Source: Homalodisca vitripennis
Taxonomy: Eukaryota; Arthropoda; Insecta; Hemiptera; Cicadellidae
Length of the DNA stretch: 64,000 bases
NCBI RefSeq assembly: GCF_021130785.1
Contig: NC_060207.1
Coordinates: forward strand, 4,114,501 to 4,178,500
Direction of reading: 5' to 3'
In this document: piece by piece, positions 47,096 through 58,082 of the stretch
How the letters are laid out: every line of letters begins with the position of its first letter
How positions within the stretch are numbered: the first letter of the stretch is position 1
The notes under the pieces: generated by a model
Told to the model about the DNA's origin: nothing
What the model saw: the letters and a program-made list of their open reading frames with translations, nothing else
The model's database searches: none
Translations under genes and position numbers: made by a program

Positions 47096-48100
47096 ATTAA
47101 GAAAAATCAAATTTTAGTTTTATCATACAGTGTCATGTACTTAATCATTGGAGATCTTGAGAAGTGTGTTCCTTCACTAGTTCCATCAGTATTATTTTGT
47201 TGAGTGAAATGTTTTGGAAAAAATGTAATACACTCTCCACTGTTGTGAAAAATCAAACATTTACATTAATATTTATTTTATGTTTGTTCGTCAGTTGATG
47301 CAAATGAGAATTGTTGAAGCTGTATGTATACATGAATTATGTACTTTATATTCAAGAAGTGTACTTTTTAAGAGACTTCATATTGTGAATGATAATTAGC
47401 TTTATCAATTTATTTTCAGCCACAATCGTATGACCAAAATAAGTTATCTTGTTGTTTTAATTCAATTTTAATATATCAATCACCTCCAGTCAAAGAATTG
47501 AATTCAATTGTTTTAAATTGGTCCATAAGATGCTTATTTATAGTCTAATTTGAAATTCATAGTAAACAGATATGGCACTATTTCTTATTTCCTTAATTTT
47601 AACCAAACATTTACAAAATATTGATATAAAATTAGCTCATGACCACAAGTGGATTTGTAAACATATTTTACTGAAAAAACACAAAATTTGTGTTTTAAAT
47701 TCATATACTGTCTTCCATACAAAATTCATTACAATTCAGAATCTTTATTTATTCTGTATTTATAATATTCAGTGCATACATACAATAAATTATATTCAAT
47801 AATAGAACAAAACTATAGCAAAACTAAATTACACCATAATTATTAAGTCTACACTTACAAAATATTGATATAAAATTAGCTCATGACCACAAGTGGATTT
47901 GTAAACATATTTTACTGAAAAAACACAAAATTTGTGTTTTAAATTCATATACTGTCTTCCATACAAAATTCATTACAATTCAGAATCTTTATTTATTCTG
48001 TATTTATAATATTCAGTGCATACATACAATAAATTATATTCAATAATAGAACAAAACTATAGCAAACTAAATTACACCATAATTATTAAGTCTACACTTG
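47096..48100 (+). repeat. tan 3' flank/UTR with a 244-bp direct duplication
   Basis: Presumed 3' UTR. The block 47611-47854 is repeated almost exactly at 47855-48098, both copies starting TTACAAAATATTGATATAAA. Each copy contains the AATAAA hexamer (47783 and about 48028) in the phrase ACATACAATAAATTATATTC, so the likely poly(A) signal is duplicated. The frame at 47572-47802 is a by-product. Confidence 0.8.
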
Positions 48101-48368
48101 ATTAAATTCAATAAATTGTCACTTGATTAATGAAACTCATCATAATGGATGCGGAGTAAGTAAGTTTCATTAAAATTTGTCTTAAAAATAATAGGAATTG
48201 TTTTAATGTTATTTATAATTTTCAGTGATTAGGAGTTAAATTTATTTTAAAACTCTACTCTAATATGAGAGGGCTGTTTTCTAAACTGCATCGGAGTACC
48301 ACTGTGACGATGAGTAGTGAACAGTCTATAAAATCTTTATAAATGATCAAAACCTCTTTGAAAATACG
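48101..48368. other. AT-rich, nothing recognised
   Basis: Spacer after the tan 3' flank duplication; no coding or repeat signal seen. Confidence 0.4.
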
Positions 48369-48457
48369 TTAACATGCTGACGGCAGCGGACCACCTTACA
48401 GCGCATAGGAAGGGTTAGGAATAGTGTCTCACTTATATACCAGCAGTGGAGTGTTAA
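48369..48457. mobile_element. 89-bp TTAA-bounded mini-element 1
   Basis: Bounded by TTAA at 48369-48372 and 48454-48457, with ends TTAACATGCTGACGGCAGCG and GCAGTGGAGTGTTAA. It shares layout and phrases with 50373-50464 (an early TGAC..GGCAG motif, a central AGT.GTCTCACT/AGTCTCACT phrase, TATA...CCA near the end). GC-rich relative to surroundings. Confidence 0.55.
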
Positions 48458-50372
48458 CAAACGGTTTGAACCTAATTAACTGTTTGGTAACATAAAATAT
48501 AGAAAATACATAAAATTGAGTTACTTTACTGACCTATAATATAAAATTAAGTAAATATTTAAATTAAAGATTAATTTTAAATAATGTTTGATTTTCTTAT
48601 TGTTGTGTTCTTTCAATTAATTTATATTGTACACTGTACTTAAAATAAATTAATAAAAACCATTTAATAAATTGAAAAGGAACATTAAAAATAAAATATT
48701 CCAGAAAAATAACATGCTCAATTAATAAAATATCCTACAATTTAACTTGAAAATAGATAGATAATAACAGTGATAGTTTGGTCTGTGTTGTAATTTTATT
48801 AAAATTACAAAAATATTTACAATTTGAGGGATTTACTTTCAGTTGCTATATCAATTATATATTCATATTCGTGTTATAAAATCATTTTTACATTAATGTT
48901 AATGTTAATTTTTTCATTCATAAAATGTAGTCTTAAATGCAAACTTCTCGAAGAAATAGGAGATTTTGGTTTCTCTAATAAGTTCTTATAGTACAAATCG
49001 CATATCATCAAATTACTCTTTGTAATTGAAAGAGAGCATATAGAACAACAACCAAGGCTGTATACTCAGAAAGGAATTTTTAAGGAATTTGGTTAGCTAT
49101 GAAACCTTGGTCTTATAAAACTCCAGCATTATTATCATGCATTTCTGGGGGAGGGGAGTTTGAACCCCTAAACCCCTCTGCCGACTACGGCATTGACAGC
49201 AACTGTTGTGCCTATTAATGTAAATAATGTTTTATATTTTTATCTCTATTATACCAATTAATAGTTATCAATTAAGTAGTGTTACATTATTCTTTTGTTT
49301 GTTAAGATCAAACTTACTGTAATAAATCATCTATAAATATAATCTTTGTGCATTATTGGACACATTTTATTTTAAACTAGTGAAACTTCACTTGAGATGG
49401 CATTCTACTTCACCTCTGAGACTGAAAATAGGTATTTGGGATCTTATCTTTATAACTTTAACTTAATAAGTAATCACTGTGTATCGGATTTATTTAAAAT
49501 AGTATTTTTTATATTTTGACAACTCTGTGTTCTGATAGTTTAAAACTTAAAAACTGAATGCAAGATGTAGATAACTTACCAAATATGGAGCAAATAACGG
49601 GTTTGAAATATATTTTGTAGATACTATTTTTTTAACAAACTAACAATAGCAGAAGATGGGTCACATTAACTCAGATATGAGTTTTAATAAATGAAGCATA
49701 ACTCTAAGGCTGTTATCAGTATGTACCTAATTGTACACAAAACAATGTTGGCTTTGATACCGTATGTATAGTCATTATGTATACAGTGACAGATATTTCA
49801 TACTTCACATAAGGAAAACATCTTCCTTTGCATTTAATACAAAATTAACCTGGCCTTAGATCACAAAGTGAACTTCTTGATATGCAGAGTTTACTTTTAT
49901 ATGTTTTATGTTCACAACGGAGTAGTTCTTTTGAAAATGTTCAATTACCAACCACCAGCAAATGTTAATTTTGCAAAGGCGTTAAGCAGTACGAATCATG
50001 GCCAACTTAACACCTCTAAACAATAGAATCCTCTCGTAAGTATAGGTTTATAGAGAGGTCTGAGATCTTACATATACTTACACTGGAGTCTTAACATCAC
50101 TAAGGTAATACACCAGCCTTCAAAGGAAATCTCTTGAGGAACAGTGATATCCAAGAATATCAAACAAGACATGGTGATCACTTATAGAATACATCCTATG
50201 CTGGTACCACGCTTCACAACATCAGCAACACTCAGCAGAAATATTCAGGAACCTTGGCTCTCAGATTTTGAAATGGAAAATGTTTAGGTGGCTAGTGGAA
50301 CAAGTGTATAGCCATGTAGACCGTTACCACCATCAGCAACAACTAATAGAAGTGTCTATGAATATTTAACTT
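48458..50372. other. AT-rich spacer, no gene recognised
   Basis: No frame with a domain. A phrase GGGGAGTTTGAACCCCTAAA near 49150 resembles low-complexity repeat debris; otherwise featureless. Confidence 0.4.
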
Positions 50373-50464
50373 TTAACACATTGACTGCGGCAGACGCCTT
50401 ATAGAATAGAAGAGGGGGAGCATAGTTAGTCTCACTCAGTATAGAGCCATAGTGAAGGTGTTAA
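50373..50464. mobile_element. 92-bp TTAA-bounded mini-element 2
   Basis: Bounded by TTAA at 50373-50376 and 50461-50464, with short inverted ends TTAACAC / GTGTTAA. Shares motif order with the element at 48369-48457. Same size class and target preference suggest one family of very small piggyBac-type derivatives. Confidence 0.55.
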
Positions 50465-51074
50465 TTATATTAACACAATGTATTAATGCCATCTCTGTTC
50501 TTAATGAATATGAAAATTAAAAGCTATGTCTATTGTCTTACAGTAATAAAAATGCTGAAATTACACCATCAATCTTAATTTAAATATACAGAGTACAATG
50601 GAATTAGCAGTTAATAAATTTCAGTTTTAAGCAATAACCAGAAAAGAGGTATAAAGAGGAACAGGTACCTTCACCCAATCCTTCGTCAATATAGATGACA
50701 TATTTGTCAACTCACATAAACTTTTTAAAAAGAAGTTATTCCATTACCCTTCCAAGTCCCGTGGGTATGCTATGCGATTTTCCTGTCTTCGTGGTCACTG
50801 TAATGATTATATATTTTGAAGTTCTCTGATGTTAATTGTTTGTAATCAAATACATATCGTCATGTCAAGAACGTGGTCTTGATGAAGATGTAAAGTTGAA
50901 TATCTATTGAGTTACATAATTATAATGCTAAAAACTACAGTTTTATGGAAAAATACTCAGGCCAGGAGGGTATTCTGGCTTACATGCCCACAGGACTTGG
51001 CGTGTTGACACATAAAATAAGCAAATCACTTCAAGGAATCTTCCAGGTCGATTAAAAAGTGTTAAAGAATACCT

Positions 51075-51330
51075 GCAATACAATGTATTGTTGATCCTGA
51101 AAGATCTAGTATTGAAATCAGTAGTTACAGACCAATCTCTCTGATACCGTATTTTCAAATATGTTTTCCTGGATCATAAGCTGTGCTATCTTAAGCAATA
51201 AAAACTTGCTTACAAGAAATAAATGGAATTCTGAAAAGTGTAAAAAGCAACTACTGCATTTTTAAAACAGCTGGCTAATGTTTGTCACCATCAGATTCCA
51301 TCTTAACGCATGTGCAAGGTGTCAGTGATG
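51075..51330 (+). pseudogene. Non-LTR reverse transcriptase fragment
   Basis: The + strand reads IEISSYRPISLIPYF from about 51115, the conserved N-terminal reverse transcriptase motif ('N/SYRPISLLP.FSK'). After frame changes come a LLTRN-like segment and KATTAFLKQLANV near 51260, fitting the next RT block. It is short, frameshifted and stops near 51330. The minus frame at 50943-51158 is its antisense. Confidence 0.65.
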
Positions 51331-51419
51331 ACAGACCAACAATAGAGTTCAGTCAGTTGAGTTATAGTGATGGTGAACAGTGCAGTACTATAGTCGAATA
51401 GATACAACTTCCGTATCGG

Positions 51420-51700
51420 CATGCTGGGGCGTTCTGACGTTGGAGTGAGAAGAACTGCCTGGTTGGCTACCTGACCAATAGGAACGAGGAGCGTCTGACG
51501 CGGTTGCCATAGCAACAGGCACTGTTGCCACATCGCACTGTGGCGACCGCTTCTCTGCGCAGTCAAGTGCTACTAGAATGACTACTTCCAGTTTACTGCT
51601 AAATTCTGTCTGTGTCTGTGTTTGGTGTTTTTGCTGTTCGTTGCGAATATCAGAGTGTGAGTGTGTTTTATATACTTACTGTACATTGTACATTAACTAT
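51420..51700 (+). promoter_or_regulatory. Promoter-like GC-rich segment with CCAAT and X-box
   Basis: A GC-rich block immediately upstream of the ORF at 51708. It contains CCAAT at about 51475 and GTTGCCATAGCAAC at 51503-51516, a match to the RFX-binding X-box inverted repeat (GTTGCC-N2-AGCAAC). These are motif matches by eye; activity is untested. Confidence 0.4.
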
Positions 51701-51707
51701 CACCGTA

Positions 51708-52131
51708 ATGGAAAGAAGAGGAGGAACCAGTGCTAATAAAAGAGGCCGCCCTCGCGTTAACCCAGTGAGACCATCACCATACACCAAAATCGGCCAGGGC
51801 TCTGCTCTGCGCAGTCAGTCACGAGAACTTGTGGTTAAAGTCCGGAATTTTTTTCAGCAAGAAAAGGATAACGGGGCTATTTTGATACCAGTAATAGATC
51901 TAATACCAATAGAGAAAGTGGTAGAAAGATCCGCACCTGCGTTAGGCATAAACAAAAGCACCGTAGTTGCAATTTGCAAGGAGAAAGAACGTTTAAATGG
52001 GGTTGGTAATACGACCTTACAGACTCCTGGGAAAAAGAGGAGGAAACAGAAAACCGTTAGATGGTTTCCAACAGGACGCTATTCGCCGTCATGTATATGG
52101 TTATATTATGAGAAAAGAACATCCTACTGTA
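51708..52131 (+). pseudogene. Transposon-derived ORF fragment, N-terminal DNA-binding part
   Basis: From the ATG at 51708 (MERRGGTSANKRGRPRVNPV) the frame includes a GRP-type basic patch resembling an AT-hook, SRELVVKVRNFFQQEKDNG, and a helix-turn-helix-like ALGINKSTVVAICKEKE. A frameshift near 52040 is needed to reach LDGFQQDAIRRHVYGYIMRK then EHPTVKKVYSRLY and a stop at about 52129. This layout is familiar from N-terminal parts of a DDE-transposase family common in insect genomes, whose catalytic domain normally follows. Here that domain is absent, so this is a truncated copy. Function as a host gene is unsupported, though the upstream block looks promoter-like. Confidence 0.6.
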
Positions 52132-52199
52132 AAAAAAGTGTATTCACGCTTATATTGACTAAAATATTACAGGTTTGGATTACATTTAAAAATTAGGTA

Positions 52200-54255
52200 A
52201 GCTAAGTAATCATATAATTGATATTAGGCTAGGAAATGAGGTTCCTATGCCACTTTCAGAGCCAATCAAAATTCAAATATAATGCAGGAGAGAAGAATAA
52301 AGGTAAGGTGATATACTTTAGTGCATAAATTGACACAGTGATTGGTCAGAAGAAGGTTAAGGACGGTAGTTTGAGTCTGATTTACTGGAATACAGAATAT
52401 TTTTAGTGGCATCCTTCTTCTAATATGATGGTAGATCTTTTCATAGCAACACAAGGCTGTAAAGCGGACACTCTGAAGAAATTTGTCTAAGCTTATTATT
52501 TATCTTGTATTTCTAATGCTTTTCATTCAAGCCTCAAAGCACTGTCAGCAGAACTGATATATAATTGATCACTTTGACTTCTTAGGAAATTTGCAGCTCT
52601 AAATAAATAAATCTGGTTTCTTTAGTTTAACTTAAATACTAGTTTTGGTCACCCCTCTGTATTATTTTAAATTCCAATTACAATAGAAACAAGGTTTTAT
52701 AAATTTATTGGTTACAAATAAGAAGTCTTTACTTGAAAATATCCATTAGCCAAAACTAGTTGTCAGAATGAATGAAATTTTATCTAAAACTTCAAAAATA
52801 TTCTTGGACCTAAACAGGAGCGAAGCAAAATGTATGTTTAGTGCAAAATTTAATGCTACTGTTTCTAATATCTATATCACTACAATTTTGTACAGTAAAA
52901 ACAAGTCACTAGATGAATTCAAAATGTAAAACTAAAAATACCTGTGAGGCTGCAATAAAGCAGAAATTTTTATGTAAAATACAAACTTCCTATTTAAGAA
53001 AATTAATTTAACAATATTCCAGAGTTTACCCATTTCAGTTCAAAATTACTTAAAATCTTGTGAAACAACAATTTTACATGTTAATGATTTTTGTAATGTA
53101 GCACATGGATTTATTAATTTTTCTCCATTTAATGTCCTTTTCACCAATACAACAAATTACACAAAAACACTCAATTCATATTGTATTCAGTTTGAAGCTC
53201 ACATTTACAACATTGAACTTACATGAAAACGGTTGGTGGGAGGGGAGGAATAATACTAGAGTTTTATAAATATTTTATTATGAACTCTAGCAACTTATTT
53301 TTAATTACCAATATACATTCGGCCATTTATTTGATTTGACATTCTTGTAATTATTCAAATTTTAAAACATTAATAACACATACAAAAATAATGTACATCT
53401 GTAAATAAATATAACTAATGGTAAAAGTAATATTATCATGATCCATTAACAATCTAATCATAAGGACGTTAACACAACAAAAAGAGAGAAAAATAGATAA
53501 AAACAATATAAAACATAGTGAATTTTAAGATTATAATAAAGCTTATTTGTTATTTAGAAATAATATTCCTTTAATCAATTTAAATCTAGGTTTTTACATT
53601 TTTCTAATTACCCAAAACCTGCAAATGGCTCAAGGGACATTACCCTATTTTAAAATAAAATAGGGATATTGTAAGTTTAAAATATATGAACATTAATTGA
53701 AACAAAAGGGAACCAAATCAAAAAATAATGCTTAAAATAATACCCACCAAATTGTTAAACATTCAAATTGTAAATATTTCATACGACCTTGAGCATGATC
53801 TGAATGTTAGAATTCATCTGAACTGGTTATTTTGTAAAAATAACTCATCTTTCACGAGATATAAAATAAAAATCCTTCTTAACGCAGTTGTAACTAAACA
53901 TTGTAATTTTTACAAAATTCTATTTGCTATACTAATCTATACTAAAATGTTTGTAATTCTTGACTTAAATGAAAATGTAAATGCTGAGTGATAGACCTTA
54001 AACTTAGGTTTGTAATGATTCAAAAAAATATCTCTAAGGATTTGTTCGGTTCCAACACATCAAACTGAAAAGAGGTTATTGCAGCTATTCTTGTAGAGTT
54101 AAACATCTTAAATCCATCCTAGTGGATGGACAGGATTTGTATTAACAATTTTAAAAAAGGTGATTCATCACATATTAATCAATTGTTTTTTACTTGGCAT
54201 TATTATTCTTCACAAAAATAAAAAAGCAATTTAATGTTGAGCCAAATTTTAAATT
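52200..54255. other. AT-rich, no gene recognised
   Basis: The 87-codon frame at 53728-53991 is Asn/Ile/Lys-rich with no domain. No tandem repeat or transposon end identified. Confidence 0.4.
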
Positions 54256-55342
54256 AGACGAAGGCCAGAAAGTAACCCCCATTGATGTAACACAACCATT
54301 ATTGGGTTAGTGTGCACTTAGGCTAGTGCGGATCCGAGCACCAGTCTGTCTAATGTCCCATCAAATGTGAGCTGCACATCGTATTAAGTGGCAGCAATTC
54401 ACAGAGAACTTTCTACTGTGTATGGCCAGAAAGTAATGAGTAGAGTTTGGAAATTGATTAAATTTTTTTTTAAATGGCCATAAAACATCTATGATGAGAG
54501 AAGTGGTAAGCTCTCTGTAGTTACCGATTACTCATCAGGAAAAAGCAGGATTTATGACAATCCTCACTAGATCAGACCTTTTGCAACCGAAGTTCTGCGA
54601 TCAATGGATTCCGAAAATTATGTAGGAATATCACATAATCTCAATGATTGACCTCTGCTATTGACTTTCTCATGTGTTACAAGAACAATTATTCCTTAAA
54701 AGAATTGTAAGATGATGTAACATAGATTAAGTATGCAAGACTAGAGAACTAAGAACAATTGACGAAGCAGAGTGACACAAACTCGCCACACTAGCCGATA
54801 CACGCAAGGCAGGCTTTATCCAGGAGGAAGTTGATGGCAATTGTGTTTTGGGATTCAAAAGGGATTTTGCTTGTAGAATTATGGAACATGGGACAAGAAT
54901 CGATATGGACTCAAATATTTTGAAACTTAAAAAACCTAAAAAAGACAATTTAGAACAAACTCCTATCATCTGATATTATTTTTCGGAACGAAACACAGTG
55001 CTAAAAAAAAGACTCTTGAACAATTCAAATGGGATACTTTTAGTCATCTGCCACAAAGCACAGATTTGGCTTCCAGTGACCTTTACATATCTTGCACATA
55101 AATGGCTGGGCTCAGCGATTTGAGGGCGACGAAGAACTTACACAATGTACTCCGAGAGACTCGAGGCACAGGCAGCTGATTTTTATGTTCAAGGAATTTA
55201 TAAGTTGATGCAGAGGTATGATAAGTATTTAAATTTACGTGAAAATTATGATGAAAAGAAGAAAAGATAACAAAATATTTTTAACTACTTCAGAGTTTTA
55301 TTTATAACAAACCGAAGGTTACTTTCCAAATTGCCCTCATAA
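54256..55342 (+). mobile_element. Decayed mariner element
   Basis: The left end (GACGAAGGCCAGAAAGTAACC, near 54257-54277) and the inverted right end (GAGGGCAATTTGGAAAGTAACC, near 55317-55338) resemble mariner termini. In between, degenerate transposase pieces are readable on the + strand: KLMAIVFWDSKGILLVE (about 54826), the block before the second catalytic Asp in mariner proteins, and LEQFKWDTFSHLPQSTDLAS then SDLY (about 55016), equivalent to the 'HPPYSPDLAPSDYHLF' signature. The C-terminal tail is also recognisable near 55170-55260. Many stops and frameshifts; length about 1.09 kb, somewhat under a full mariner. Confidence 0.8.
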
Positions 55343-56728
55343 TAATGAAATCTACAACTTAATATACTTTTATTGCATAGAAAATAATACCTTCACTTTA
55401 GACCACAAAAGTCATAAGTATGACTTTTTCAAACCTATTTCTAATTGTATTAAACTGAATTTTTCCTATCTCTATTCAAAATAAAACAATCAGAACATAA
55501 TAACTTCAACTGTTTTTGTACTCAATAAGTGTCCGTGTTGACATAACATACGAACTAGCTTTGACTCTCTGATACAGTTTTATATCTTGTGACAATCCTC
55601 ACAAATATCAGATAACACAATTCAAGACATACAATTACTCTTTACCTACCAATTCAAAACAAGCAGAATATAACCTTATCTTTATACAACTGTGATCAAA
55701 AAATTAATAATGATAAATTGATTTGATAAAATATTTTCACTGTTAAATAATCTCAGTATAAAAATTTAATTATTTGTAAAGCAAATTCCATTAAAAAATG
55801 TACTCCTAAGCTATTGCAGTAGAACGTTTATAGAATTGGCCAAATTTAGGTAAGTAATCAATCAATTAATTCCTTACATTATAACATAATTATAAGTCAT
55901 AATTAAACATAATGTAAAATAAGCTCTTTGATACAATTTTTTTAACTTCGTACAAAATTAATTGTGAATCTTGCTTAAACAATAAATAAAACTATACTTA
56001 AACAATTATGTAGAAAACCTAGTTAATGGCAGGACTAGTGCACAATGAAAGTATTGCTTGATAAATTACAAAGTTTTGACTTTTTTAAATCTAGTAAAAA
56101 CAATTTGGAAACAGTGATATTGATCTTGGAAAGGCAATGATAGAAAAAACTTTGTGTATACAAGCAATGGCATTGAATAATTCACTATACTACAGTGAAG
56201 AATAAGAGATGGTTTAAAATTAAATTATGTAAAAGAAGTGAACTCGAGAGAAATGAGAGAATTCATAAAGAACAAACTTATTGTAAGGAACACATTTTAA
56301 ATAAGACAAGAGACCATAATGTTATTGACCTAACTGAGCAGCAATCCTCAAAATATAAATATACATCTGCAGCTAAACTCAGTCTATTATCACAATTTAA
56401 CGATTAAAATCTTCTAAACAACAAAACCAACTTCAACTATACTAAAGCCTTGCTGAGTATCACACAAAATCCAACTTCAGAAATCACTATTTTATTTAGG
56501 CTGAACAAACCAGAAAATACTATTATATGTTATTTGGAGGAGAATTTAAGTCATCCATAAAAGACAATCTTCTGTAGTACTATGAAAAAATGCAACTCAA
56601 ATAAATCAGGAATGTGGCCTTACTTTACAATGAACGTTTATGAACAATTAATTACAATTTTTGCTTTCAAGTCTGTGTTTTGCGGCCAATAAGGTGAAGA
56701 TCCAAATAAACGCTCAATTCCCTGAAGA
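55343..56728. other. AT-rich spacer and probable UBE2K 3' UTR
   Basis: No convincing gene; the 70-codon frame at 56195-56407 has no domain. The part nearest 56729 should be the minus-strand 3' UTR of the UBE2K-like gene; AATAAA on the minus strand (TTTATT at 56491-56496) is a candidate poly(A) signal. Confidence 0.4.
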
Positions 56729-58039
56729 CTAACTGAAGAGCTGCTCTGTGGCTCTCACCAGGTCCCAGTTGTACGTGGAGAGAGCAACTCGGGCCTGATC
56801 CTCATCCACTCCCATGTCTGTGAGTCGGTGGATCATTGAGTCAAAGTCACTGTTGCCATTTGGACCTACCACAAATATGATTCAGTTCATTCATTACTAC
56901 GGCCTTAAGACATATAAAATTCTGGACAAATCCAACACATAGATTGTAGAAAATTAAAGTTTTGACTTTGTATATTCGTCTATATGAGTTTCCTGGACCA
57001 AAAAAAAAAAAAAAACAAGTGGATACCAAAAACTCTATTCTATAATCTTTTGATTCTTCACAGTTAGTAGTAATAATCTCTGCTGCAATATTTTATTAAC
57101 TCTATTTTACTTGTATTTTATTACAAAATATATACATAAATTTAATTGTTTTTCTTGTACTAAAGAATTGGTAGATTTTTATGAACTACACCAATGGTTA
57201 TCAATACAACACTAAAATATAGAATAAATGAATAAATGATTTATTTCCTAAAAAAACACAAATATAAGTATCAACACAAAATCATATGCGTATTAAAAAT
57301 CATATGCGTATTACATATGTATACTAACATAATATAAAATTCTATTATGACAAATAAAATATAATTTTATTAGGAAAATAGGGTCCCAAAGGCAAAGCCT
57401 GATGAGGGATTCCACCAGATAAGTTTATTTAAATAAAGAGTTCATTTGCGGTTGCAGACACTATAACTATCTATATCTTCTAATCCCATAAATTAATTTA
57501 TTGTTACAATCTTTATGGCTTAGCAAACAGAATTAACAAAACTCAAATTTATCCTTCGTGAAATTAAAAATAAACAGAATATACTTATTGTAAAGAAAAT
57601 ATATGTTTAAACATCTCCACAAACCGCCAAACCAAAATAACAAATAATAAAGGTTTTATTTTATATACATTTTATATAGATGTTTGAGATTGATTAAAAG
57701 TTGAAAATTAATACATAATACTAAGTGTGCTTGCTCAAATTATTTTATCTTTCAATTGTTTGCCCAAAATAATCAACATACTTGGAACGATTCTTTCAGT
57801 TGTTCCTCAAAATAATATAGTTGCCCAAAATTATCAAAACATACGGAATGATTCTCTGATTTTTTGAAATAATCTAACCAATGTTTCAATATCACTTAAT
57901 ATAACTAGTATTTTGAAATTTTACCTAATTTAAATTGTTTTGTTGAGCTAGTGTGCTTACTGCGAGATATGAGAAAGGTTTATTTTGCTGACTAAAATAA
58001 AATTGAACTAATACAAAATCCTACCAATAATTATTTAAA

Positions 58040-58082
<43 letters not shown>

